This document shows positions 33,519 to 41,816 of a DNA stretch of 64,000 nt, piece by piece. This DNA comes from Nitrosophilus labii. Lineage in GTDB: Bacteria; Campylobacterota; Campylobacteria; Campylobacterales; Nitratiruptoraceae. A program made the position numbers and the translations under genes. Every line of letters starts with the position of its first letter. Position 1 is the stretch's first letter. Location: NCBI RefSeq assembly GCF_014466985.1, contig NZ_AP022826.1:744001-808000 (forward strand), given 5' to 3'. The notes beneath the pieces were generated by a model, which searched no databases, had not been told where the DNA came from, and worked only from the letters and a program-made list of their open reading frames with translations.

Positions 33519-34625
33519 TCAAGTACGGGTGGAATTATACAAAAAATTAAAACGAAATGCAAGTAGATGTTCCAAAATCCCAAATAAGATCATAAAATTT
33601 ACAAAACTGCTCCCACCATAACTAAAAAGAGGAAGTGGTACTCCGACCACAGGGGCTAGTCCTATGGTCATAGCTATATTTACGCTCATATACATAAAAA
33701 GTAAAAGAGCGATGCTAGTTGCTACAACTTGTGTAAAATAGTCTCCTTTTAGTTTATAGTTTAGACTAAGTATATGTATAATCAAAAGGGCATATAAAAA
33801 AACTAAAAATAGTGCTCCGAAAAATCCATATCTTTCTACGTAATAGGCAAAAATAAAATCGCTAGAGGCTATAGGTAAAAATTTTAGTTGAGTTTGAGTG
33901 GCTTCATCTTTCTCTTTTCCGGTTAGTCCTCCCGAACCTATGGCTATGATGGATTGCTGCACATGGTAGCTAGGTTTTTCGCTTAAAAAGTCGTGAATCC
34001 TCTTTTTTTGATAATCGTGTAGAAGATATTTGTAAGATATAGGAGTAAAAATAGCTAAAAAGATAGTGATTGTAGTCCAAATTTTCCAGTTTACTCCTAT
34101 TACGAAAAGTACGCCGTATCCTATGATAAGTAGTATCAAAGCAGTACCCAGATCCGGCTCTTTGGCTATGAGTATGAAAGGTAAAAGTATGTAAAAGGAG
34201 ATTTTTAAAAACTCTTTCCATCCATAGCCGCTTTTTGGTGGAGGATTTTCTTGTATAAGGTAAGCTAACATCAAAATAAATGCCGGTTTGAAGATCTCCG
34301 AAGGTTGGATTGTAAAGTGAATGAAAGGCAGCTCCAACCATCTTTGTGCTCCAAGTTTACTAACACCGAAAAGATCCACACTTATAAGAAGAGCTATATT
34401 GATCCAGTATATGGTAGGGATAAGCCATTTGTACTCTCTAAGAGGAGTGAGAAAAAAAACAATAAATGCTCCGACCCCTACAGATATATAAACTATCTGT
34501 TTTTTTGAAAGCAAAGGATCTATTTCTGAGATAAGGGAGAAAGAGATTGCAACGATAGGGATAATTAAAAGTATCAAAATAAAATCAAAATGTGTTATTA
34601 TTCGTCTATCTATCATAAGTCTCAT
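33519..34625 (-). CDS. rodA: SEDS-family peptidoglycan glycosyltransferase RodA
   Basis: RodA polymerises lipid II in the elongasome with PBP2 (mrdA, 63266). The 368-aa protein has about ten membrane spans and SEDS motifs: GAQRWLELPFIHFTIQPSEI, KEPDLGTALILLIIGYGVLF, GSGGLTGKEKD and APVVGVPLPLFSYGGSSFV. The loop Asp of KEPDLGTA is the putative catalytic residue. A nearby FtsW function is possible, but the length and the QPSEIFKPA-type motif suit RodA. The last codons overlap the tRNA promoter, and the stop lies only 12 bp from the tRNA half copy. Confidence 0.92.
   Translation of the reverse strand: MRLMIDRRIITHFDFILILLIIPIVAISFSLISEIDPLLSKKQIVYISVGVGAFIVFFLTPLREYKWLIPTIYWINIALLISVDLFGVSKLGAQRWLELPFIHFTIQPSEIFKPAFILMLAYLIQENPPPKSGYGWKEFLKISFYILLPFILIAKEPDLGTALILLIIGYGVLFVIGVNWKIWTTITIFLAIFTPISYKYLLHDYQKKRIHDFLSEKPSYHVQQSIIAIGSGGLTGKEKDEATQTQLKFLPIASSDFIFAYYVERYGFFGALFLVFLYALLIIHILSLNYKLKGDYFTQVVATSIALLLFMYMSVNIAMTIGLAPVVGVPLPLFSYGGSSFVNFMILFGILEHLLAFRFNFLYNSTRT
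33534..33562 (-). promoter_or_regulatory. Sigma-70-type promoter of the tRNA locus
   Basis: On the minus strand TTGCAT (33562-33557), 17-bp spacer, TATAAT (33539-33534). The predicted start near 33527 lies 20 nt before the tRNA half copy. The promoter is embedded in the last codons of rodA. Confidence 0.7.
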
Positions 34626-34681
34626 TATTTTTCCTGATAAAAATATGTAAAATTATATCAAGTAAAAGAGGTTTTGTTTCT

Positions 34682-35644
34682 ATGAATGAAAAAATAGTTG
34701 TCGATAAAGAGGAGAGATTAGATAAATTTTTGGTTGAATATTTTCAGGTATCTAGAAACCAAATAGAGTCTTTAATAAAGAAAGGTTATGTAAAAGTAAA
34801 TGAAAAAGAGGTCAAAAAAGCTGGTTTTAAACTCAAAAAAAGCGATTTGATTGATATCCGGTTTCCAGATATGCAAAAGAGTGAACCCGTTAAAGTAGAT
34901 TTTGATATAGAAGTGATTCATGAAGATGAGGATATTGTAGTTTTGAATAAGCCAAGCGGCATAACCGTTCATCCCGCTTCTAGCGTAAAAGAGGCTACAG
35001 TAGTGGATTGGCTTAAAAAGAGGGGAGTCTCTTTATCTACTATAGCCGGCGAAGAGAGACACGGAATAGTTCATAGACTAGATAAAGAGACAAGCGGTTT
35101 GATGGTTGTAGCAAAAAATAATGAATCTCATAAGTTTTTGTCAAATCAGCTTCAAGACAAGAGTATGGGAAGATATTATCTTGCTATTATAGAGCCTCCT
35201 TTGAAAGAGAATACAATAGTTGAAAAAGAGATTGCAAGAAATCCTAAAAATAGACTGAAAATGGCCGTTATTGCCGGTGGCAGATACGCAAAAACAGCTT
35301 TTGTCAAAATAGAAGAGAGTCTAGATGGAACAACTGAACTTATAGGCGCAAAACTTTTTACCGGAAGAACGCATCAGATAAGAGTTCATCTAAATGCGAT
35401 AGGTAGACACATACTTGGCGATAGTTTATACGGTTTTAAGAGCCGAAGTGCTAAAATAGAGAGGGTTTTTTTACACGCTTATATACTTTATCTTATTCAT
35501 CCAAGATACAAGAAAGAGATAAAGTTTGTGGCTCCTTTGCCTGAAGATATGAGTCAGTATTTGAAAAAAAGATATGATTGGGGGAAAACAGATGAGAAAA
35601 TATTACCTGATAAGTTTGATAGGCTTTTTGATTTTGTTTCTTAG
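34682..35644 (+). CDS. rluD: Ribosomal large-subunit pseudouridine synthase RluD-like
   Basis: A 320-aa RluA-family pseudouridine synthase: N-terminal S4 domain (about 10-60, LDKFLVEYFQVSRNQIESLI), then catalytic domain with the motif HRLDKETSGLMVVAKN containing the catalytic Asp, and LFTGRTHQIRVHLNAIG. The S4 domain plus catalytic region indicates the RluD/RluC group that modifies 23S rRNA; RluD is the usual call. It is divergent from rodA with a 56-bp gap. Its end overlaps the next gene's start by 53 bp. Confidence 0.9.
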   Translation: MNEKIVVDKEERLDKFLVEYFQVSRNQIESLIKKGYVKVNEKEVKKAGFKLKKSDLIDIRFPDMQKSEPVKVDFDIEVIHEDEDIVVLNKPSGITVHPASSVKEATVVDWLKKRGVSLSTIAGEERHGIVHRLDKETSGLMVVAKNNESHKFLSNQLQDKSMGRYYLAIIEPPLKENTIVEKEIARNPKNRLKMAVIAGGRYAKTAFVKIEESLDGTTELIGAKLFTGRTHQIRVHLNAIGRHILGDSLYGFKSRSAKIERVFLHAYILYLIHPRYKKEIKFVAPLPEDMSQYLKKRYDWGKTDEKILPDKFDRLFDFVS

Positions 35645-36833
35645 CGGTTGTGCTAAACAGCCAAGAGTAAGTCAAAAACCAAAGATTGATACGACTTTAC
35701 CAAAAGTTCAAGAGATTAGAGTTATAGCTGATATTACAAGTGTAGCTTTTGAGTGGACTCCTGTATATGATGAAAGAGTTGAAGGGTATTATCTATATAG
35801 AAGTTCGCAAAATTCTGCTAAATTAAAAAGAGTTGCCGTTATAGAAGATAGATTTACTTCACATTACGTAGATAGCGGACTAAAACCTAATACGCAGTAT
35901 TTTTACAGAATGTCGACTTATGACGAAGATGGACGCGAATCCGTTCCAAGTGATGTTGTAAAGATAAAGACTCTGCCTTTGATCGAGTCTGTTAGTTTCA
36001 TAGAAGCTATCAGCAATCTTCCAAGAAGAGTGAAAATTATCTGGAGACCTCATCCAAACCCTAGAGTAAAAGAGTATATTGTAGAAAGAAGCGAGCCGGA
36101 TAATCGGGATTGGAAAAAGATAGCTACGATAAAAGGTAGGCTTCAAGCAGAATATATAGATAAAGGACTAAAGGATAATCATTTATATTTTTACAGAGTT
36201 AAAGTAAAAACCTATGACGGTATCGTATCGGCCCCTAGTAAAGTAGTTAAAGCCTTTACAAAGCCAAGGCCAAAGATTGTTAAAGATTTAAAAGCTACAA
36301 CCGATTTACCAAAGAAAATAGTAGTTAGTTGGAAGAAAAACCCAGAATCAGACATAAGCCATTATAACGTTTACAGAAGTTCGGTATCTAATCTATTTTT
36401 CACGCTCCATGCAAAAGTTAAAAAGAATGAATATACTGATATGATTGGAGAAGACGGGGTAGTTAAGTTTTATAAAGTAACGGCCGTAGATAAAGATGGA
36501 CTAGAGAGTTTTAAACAAGACACACCTGTTATGGGTTCAACGCTTCCAAAACCTGAGGCTCCTGTAATAATCTCTTCCAATATAGAAGGCAATTCTGTTA
36601 TTATAAAATGGCATCCAAGAGATGATAGAGCGGTAAGTTATATGGTTGTTAAGATAGAAAAGCAGGGCTTTTTAAACTCTAAAGAGTATAAATATAAAAA
36701 TATAAAAAATACTACTTTTAAAGATAGTTCTATCATTCCGAACGTAAAATATACATATATAATATATGCCGTTGATAGATACGGTATAATTTCGAAGCCT
36801 TCGGAAGAGGTTGAGATCTATATAAAAAAGTAA
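35592..36833 (+). CDS. Fibronectin type III repeat lipoprotein
   Basis: A 413-aa lipoprotein starting at ATG 35592 (earlier in-frame ATG 35574 is less likely), with signal LIGFLILFLSGCAKQ (lipobox LSGC). It carries four fibronectin type III-like domains of about 95 residues, each with the pattern W..........Y..YRS and YFYR(M/V) near its end, e.g. YYLYRSSQ, YIVERSEPD, YNVYRSS and YMVVKIEK. The phylum has similar fn3 lipoproteins beside trmB and ftsE; the role is unknown, perhaps envelope scaffolding. The start lies inside rluD, so expression is coupled. Confidence 0.88.
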   Translation: MRKYYLISLIGFLILFLSGCAKQPRVSQKPKIDTTLPKVQEIRVIADITSVAFEWTPVYDERVEGYYLYRSSQNSAKLKRVAVIEDRFTSHYVDSGLKPNTQYFYRMSTYDEDGRESVPSDVVKIKTLPLIESVSFIEAISNLPRRVKIIWRPHPNPRVKEYIVERSEPDNRDWKKIATIKGRLQAEYIDKGLKDNHLYFYRVKVKTYDGIVSAPSKVVKAFTKPRPKIVKDLKATTDLPKKIVVSWKKNPESDISHYNVYRSSVSNLFFTLHAKVKKNEYTDMIGEDGVVKFYKVTAVDKDGLESFKQDTPVMGSTLPKPEAPVIISSNIEGNSVIIKWHPRDDRAVSYMVVKIEKQGFLNSKEYKYKNIKNTTFKDSSIIPNVKYTYIIYAVDRYGIISKPSEEVEIYIKK

Positions 36834-36836
36834 GAT

Positions 36837-38018
36837 ATGCCTCATATAGTAGTAAAAGATTATAAAAGGTTTACAGTACCCGTTAAAAAAGAGAAGTTTG
36901 ATTTTTTATGGTTCGCAGAGCCTTTAATAAACGCAAAAGAGAAACTAGTAGGAGCAATTTACGAAAAGACTCCCTTTTTGATTACCTTGAAAGATAATAA
37001 AAGAGGAGAAACCGTTATAAAAAGCGATAAAGTTACTAGACTTTCTCCTACGACGGTAGTCAAAAAAGCTCTTAAAAACTTTTGCGAACTTGCCGAATGT
37101 GACGTTATAAGAACCAACATATCTCAAATTAGCGACAGACATCTTAAAAAGAGCGAAGAGTTTCTAAAAACAATAGAGTTCTTTGCAGATAACTTTCCAA
37201 AAAATAGAGAGGTTTGGATAGAGATAGGTTTTGGAAGTGGAAGGTATCTTCTATATCAGGCTAAAAACAATCCGGACACTCTTTTTATAGGGATAGAGAT
37301 ACATAGACCCTCGATAGAACAAGTTTTAAAACAGATAGAGATCCAAAAACTTGAAAATCTTTATATCATAGATTATGACGCAAGACTATTTTTAGAGTTT
37401 GTCCCCTCAAACATAGTTGGCAAAATTTTTGTTCATTTTCCGGTTCCATGGGACAAAAAGCCTCATAGAAGAGTTATATCAAAAAAGTTTATCCAAGAGG
37501 CAAAAAGAGTTTTAAAAGTTGGAGGAGTTTTAGAACTTAGAACAGATAGTAAAAACTATTTTGACTACTCTTTGGAGCTCTTTTTGGAACAAAACAGAGT
37601 CAAATTGGAAGTAACGAAAAATATTAAGCCTCCAATTACTAGCAAGTATGAAGATAGATGGAGAAGATTGCAAAAAGATATTTACGATATAAGAATGGTA
37701 AATCTAGAAAAATCAGCACCATTGAAGATAAGTTTTGGCTTTGATTTTGAAAAAGAGTTTGATATAGAAAAAATCATAAAAAATTTTGACAGCAAACCGA
37801 AAGTTTTCGAGGACTATTTTGTCCATTTTGAGAGAGTTTATAAAATCGACGAAAACAGAATATTGCTGAGATTATCTTTTGGAAATTTTGACAGACCTGA
37901 GCATAAATATATATTGATAGAGGGTAAAAATGCATCCTATTTTTCAAAAAAACCGGTTTTGTCAAAAGCAAATATCGAGGCTCACAAAAAAATAGAAGAG
38001 TTGTTACATGGCAAATAA
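36837..38018 (+). CDS. trmB: tRNA (guanine-N7)-methyltransferase TrmB, long form
   Basis: SAM-dependent m7G46 methylation of tRNA. The methyltransferase core (about residues 120-260) shows EIGFGSGRYLLYQAKNNPD (SAM motif), GIEIHRPSIEQVL and VHFPVPWDKKPHRRVISKKF. It is 393 aa, nearly double the E. coli protein, with an N-terminal domain of about 115 residues and a C-terminal one of about 120. Such extended forms are usual in Campylobacterota; the function of the added parts is not known. It overlaps ftsE by 11 bp. Confidence 0.92.
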   Translation: MPHIVVKDYKRFTVPVKKEKFDFLWFAEPLINAKEKLVGAIYEKTPFLITLKDNKRGETVIKSDKVTRLSPTTVVKKALKNFCELAECDVIRTNISQISDRHLKKSEEFLKTIEFFADNFPKNREVWIEIGFGSGRYLLYQAKNNPDTLFIGIEIHRPSIEQVLKQIEIQKLENLYIIDYDARLFLEFVPSNIVGKIFVHFPVPWDKKPHRRVISKKFIQEAKRVLKVGGVLELRTDSKNYFDYSLELFLEQNRVKLEVTKNIKPPITSKYEDRWRRLQKDIYDIRMVNLEKSAPLKISFGFDFEKEFDIEKIIKNFDSKPKVFEDYFVHFERVYKIDENRILLRLSFGNFDRPEHKYILIEGKNASYFSKKPVLSKANIEAHKKIEELLHGK

Positions 38019-38682
38019 GGTTATAGTAGCGGAAGATTTGACGCTGGCATACAAAAAGGATGAACCGGTTATAAAAAATAGCAGTTTTAGTATAGAGAGC
38101 GGAAGTTTTATTTTTATAACGGGACCAAGCGGAAGCGGAAAATCTACGCTTATAAAATCTTTTTATGGAGCACTGAAGCCACTTAAAGGAGAATTGATTA
38201 TAGGCGGGGTTGAACTGCATAATATCAAAAAATCGAAACTTAGTTTTTTGAGAAAATATTTAGGGATAATTTTTCAAGATTATAAACTCATAAACGAATG
38301 GAGTGTTAAAAAAAATGTAATGCTGCCTCTTTTGATAGCAGGATATTCAAAAGAGGTTTGCGAAAATCAGACTAAAAAGCTTTTAAAACATGTAAAACTC
38401 TCAAACAAAGCCGACAAATATCCTTTGGAACTTAGCGGAGGAGAGCAGCAAAGAGTAGCAATGGCAAGAGCTCTTGCACATAATCCTGTTATCATTCTCG
38501 CCGATGAACCAACCGGTAATCTAGACGATTACTCATCCAACCTGATTTGGAATCTTCTTGTTGGGGCAAATGAACAGCTAGGCACTACCGTTGTGGTAGT
38601 TACGCATCACATTCCTTCTCAGTTTCATGTAAATTTCAAACATTTCCATATCGAGGACGGTACTGTTTATGAAATCTCTTAA
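38008..38682 (+). CDS. ftsE: Cell division ATP-binding protein FtsE
   Basis: A 224-aa ABC ATPase: Walker [15 protein letters not shown]-loop in [10 protein letters not shown], signature [15 protein letters not shown], Walker [14 protein letters not shown], switch His in VVTHH. The YKLI after the Q-loop is the FtsE pattern. With FtsX it transmits a cytoplasmic division signal to a periplasmic hydrolase activator; here the envC-like gene follows in the same operon. It overlaps trmB (11 bp) and ftsX (14 bp). Confidence 0.93.
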   Translation: MANKVIVAEDLTLAYKKDEPVIKNSSFSIESGSFIFITGPSGSGKSTLIKSFYGALKPLKGELIIGGVELHNIKKSKLSFLRKYLGIIFQDYKLINEWSVKKNVMLPLLIAGYSKEVCENQTKKLLKHVKLSNKADKYPLELSGGEQQRVAMARALAHNPVIILADEPTGNLDDYSSNLIWNLLVGANEQLGTTVVVVTHHIPSQFHVNFKHFHIEDGTVYEIS

Positions 38683-39475
38683 AAATCATCTATCTTTGAT
38701 AATCCCGCTTTTTTCTATATTTTTTGCAATCGAATTTTACGTGATATTAGATAGAGTCATAAAAAGTTATGAGAACAACTTAAGAGACGATTATACGATT
38801 TTGCTAGTTGCAAACAAAGACATTAAAAACGAAGATGTAAGTTCATATGTTGATTTGGCAAATCTTGAAATAATTGATCCAAAATTTATGATAGATAGAC
38901 TTCAAAAAGATGATATATCTATAGATATTGAAGAGCTAAGAACATTTTTGCCTAAATTTTACAAGGTAAAGTTGGAACATTTTCCCTCATCAAAAGAGTT
39001 AAAAAGTATTAAAGAGCGATTAAAAAGAGTTGACGGAGTTGAGAGAGTGGAAACTTTTTCCAAATCTCATACTAAAATATATACTCTTTTGATAGTGTTA
39101 AAACAGATATCGAAGATTTTTATGGGGATTATTGCTATAATAAGTTTTTTGCTGATTTTGAAACAGATTCAGGTTTGGTATTTGGAGCATAAAGAGCGAA
39201 TGTATATAATGGAGCTTTTTGGAGCGCCTCTTTGGATGAGAAGCGGCGTTTTGATAAGACTAGCCATAATCGATACGATACTAAGTGTTGTGAGCGTATA
39301 TGGAGTCTTTTACTATCTGTTAAATTCAAATATTTTACAAAATCTAATAGGTGAGATCTATTTTAGTTTTGACTCTTCTAATCTGTTGAACGACTCTGCT
39401 ATTTTGGTTGTAGTAGGACTCTTCATAACGCTTTTTAGTGTAATTTTTGTTTCTATAAGGCAAGTGAAGGAATGA
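38669..39475 (+). CDS. ftsX: Cell division protein FtsX
   Basis: A 268-aa membrane protein with the FtsX layout: an N-terminal helix (about 9-27), a periplasmic domain (about 30-150, containing DPKFMIDRLQKDD and the GVERVE strand), then three C-terminal spans with GIIAIISFLLILKQIQVWYL, and the cytoplasmic RMYIMELFGAPLWMRSGVLI coupling loop. The sequence is poorly conserved as usual; the operon with ftsE makes the call. It overlaps the next gene by 4 bp. Confidence 0.9.
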   Translation: MKSLKNHLSLIIPLFSIFFAIEFYVILDRVIKSYENNLRDDYTILLVANKDIKNEDVSSYVDLANLEIIDPKFMIDRLQKDDISIDIEELRTFLPKFYKVKLEHFPSSKELKSIKERLKRVDGVERVETFSKSHTKIYTLLIVLKQISKIFMGIIAIISFLLILKQIQVWYLEHKERMYIMELFGAPLWMRSGVLIRLAIIDTILSVVSVYGVFYYLLNSNILQNLIGEIYFSFDSSNLLNDSAILVVVGLFITLFSVIFVSIRQVKE

Positions 39476-40662
39476 TTTTCAAAACCGTTTTTGCTATTTT
39501 TCTCTGTTTTTTATCTTTAAATGCAAAAAGCGATATTGATAAAAAGATCTACTACTCTAAAAAAGAGCTTCAAAAAAAAGAGAAAAATATAATCGGTTTA
39601 AATACCAAACTTGACAAAATAGCAAAAGAGATAAGAAAAAAACAAAATGAGTTACAAAAAATAGAAAAAAAACTTATAGAACTTACAAAAGAGTTAAAGG
39701 AGAAAGAACAGTTTTACAAAGATAGCAAAGATAGATTGCAAAATATACAAAAGAGTGAAAAAGAGCTGATAAAAAAACAAGAGAGTTTGAAAGAGCAGTT
39801 AACTTTATTAATAGCTAAGTATTTTTCAAAATCGTTAATAACACAAAATTTAGAAAATAAAAATTTTGAAGATGTTTTAAATGAGGAGCTGTTAAAAGCT
39901 ATCAAAAAAAGTGAGAAAAACAAGATATTAAAGATAGGAAGTATCTATAACAGTACAAAAAAACTGTTAGAAAAAGAGCAGACAAAGATATCTGAACTTC
40001 AAAAAGAGATAGAAAATCTCGATAAAAAAAGAAAAGAGCTAATAAGTCTCAAAAGTAAAAAAGAGAAATCACTAAAGAGTCTGAAAAAAAAGAAAAAAGA
40101 GTATAAAAAAGCGCTAGATACTCTTTTAAATGAGCAAAGAAGCTTAAGAGCTACCTTAAATAGACTTCAAATCTTAAAAGAGGAAAAAAGTAAAGTTGCT
40201 AAGAAAAGTAAACAAAATAGCGTAAAAGTAAGAAATATAGGAAACTCTTATCAAAGTGTCAAAACGATAAGATATAGAGGTCCAAAAACAATACCTCCAT
40301 TGGATAAATTTGTTATAACTAAAAAATATGGCAAATATGTTGATCCAATATACAACATAAAAATTTTCAATGAATCTATCGAGCTAAAACCTTTGAAACC
40401 AAACGCCAAAGTAAAAAATGTTTTAAATGGAAAGGTGATTTTGGCTAAAAAAACTCCACATCTAAATAATGTTATCATCATCAAACATAAAGGCGGTTTG
40501 TATACTATATATGCTCATATAGACAAAATCGCTCCTACTATCAAAAAAGGTAAAAAAGTTAAAAAAGGGTACGTTATAGGTAGAGTCAACAATAAACTTA
40601 CTTTTGAAGTTACAAAAAACAGATATCATATCAATCCTCTTGAACTTATAAGAGTCAAGTAA
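39472..40662 (+). CDS. EnvC-like hydrolase activator with degenerate LytM domain
   Basis: A 396-aa exported protein: Sec signal (MIFKTVFAIFLCFLSLNA), a long Lys/Glu-rich coiled coil (about residues 20-250), and a C-terminal M23/LytM domain. The zinc site is not kept. Active enzymes have H-x-x-x-D after the first strand; here the place reads IFNESIEL. The later HLHFE reads KLTFEV, and only the YAHI His is kept. This mirrors EnvC, which activates amidases in place of cutting the wall itself. The operon with ftsEX fits, and an Amidase_3 enzyme is at 46281. Confidence 0.88.
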   Translation: MIFKTVFAIFLCFLSLNAKSDIDKKIYYSKKELQKKEKNIIGLNTKLDKIAKEIRKKQNELQKIEKKLIELTKELKEKEQFYKDSKDRLQNIQKSEKELIKKQESLKEQLTLLIAKYFSKSLITQNLENKNFEDVLNEELLKAIKKSEKNKILKIGSIYNSTKKLLEKEQTKISELQKEIENLDKKRKELISLKSKKEKSLKSLKKKKKEYKKALDTLLNEQRSLRATLNRLQILKEEKSKVAKKSKQNSVKVRNIGNSYQSVKTIRYRGPKTIPPLDKFVITKKYGKYVDPIYNIKIFNESIELKPLKPNAKVKNVLNGKVILAKKTPHLNNVIIIKHKGGLYTIYAHIDKIAPTIKKGKKVKKGYVIGRVNNKLTFEVTKNRYHINPLELIRVK

Positions 40663-40736
40663 ACTTTTTAACCTCTTATTCTAATGAATTCCTAAAGAGT
40701 TTTTAAGTAAAATTGGCAAACAAAAAATAGAGGTAA

Positions 40737-41453
<717 letters not shown>

Positions 41454-41583
41454 GTTATTGAGTTGATGAGTGGTGAATATAAGATGAGTAGGGAAGGGAA
41501 AAAGAAACTTTTTTTGTTAATTTATTTTTATTATTACCACACTACTCTTGACGATTATACTTACTAAATTAAAAGGAGAATAA
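41454..41583. other. Intergenic region with partial dyad between pyrH and rpoZ
   Basis: The 130 bp hold a purine-rich arm (GATGAGTGGTGAATATAA) and a distant partly complementary arm (TTATTACCACACTACTC), with an A/T-rich middle. A TATACT at 41558-41563 is a possible -10 for rpoZ and spoT. No gene is seen. Confidence 0.4.
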
Positions 41584-41799
41584 ATGAGATTGGAAAAAGC
41601 TGCTGCAAAAGCTTTGGAGAGAGTGAATTTTGACAGATACCTTTTGTCGGTAGTTGTTGCAAAAAGAGCTAATGAACTTGCATTGGGTGCTGAACCGCTT
41701 GTAAATGTAGATATTAAAAAAACAAAATATACGGATGTAGCTATTATGGAGATAGCTGAAGGTTTGATAAAAATTGATGTTGAGAGATATGATAGATAA
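41584..41799 (+). CDS. rpoZ: RNA polymerase omega subunit RpoZ
   Basis: A 71-aa protein with the omega pattern MRLEKAAAKALERVNFDRYL, VVAKRANELALGAEPLV and the C-terminal TDVAIMEIAEGLIK. Omega supports assembly of the beta-prime subunit and binds ppGpp. It lies 17 bp before spoT, the common rpoZ-spoT pair. AAAGGAG precedes ATG 41584. Confidence 0.93.
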   Translation: MRLEKAAAKALERVNFDRYLLSVVVAKRANELALGAEPLVNVDIKKTKYTDVAIMEIAEGLIKIDVERYDR

Positions 41800-41816
41800 G
41801 CAAAAGTTTTTTATCT

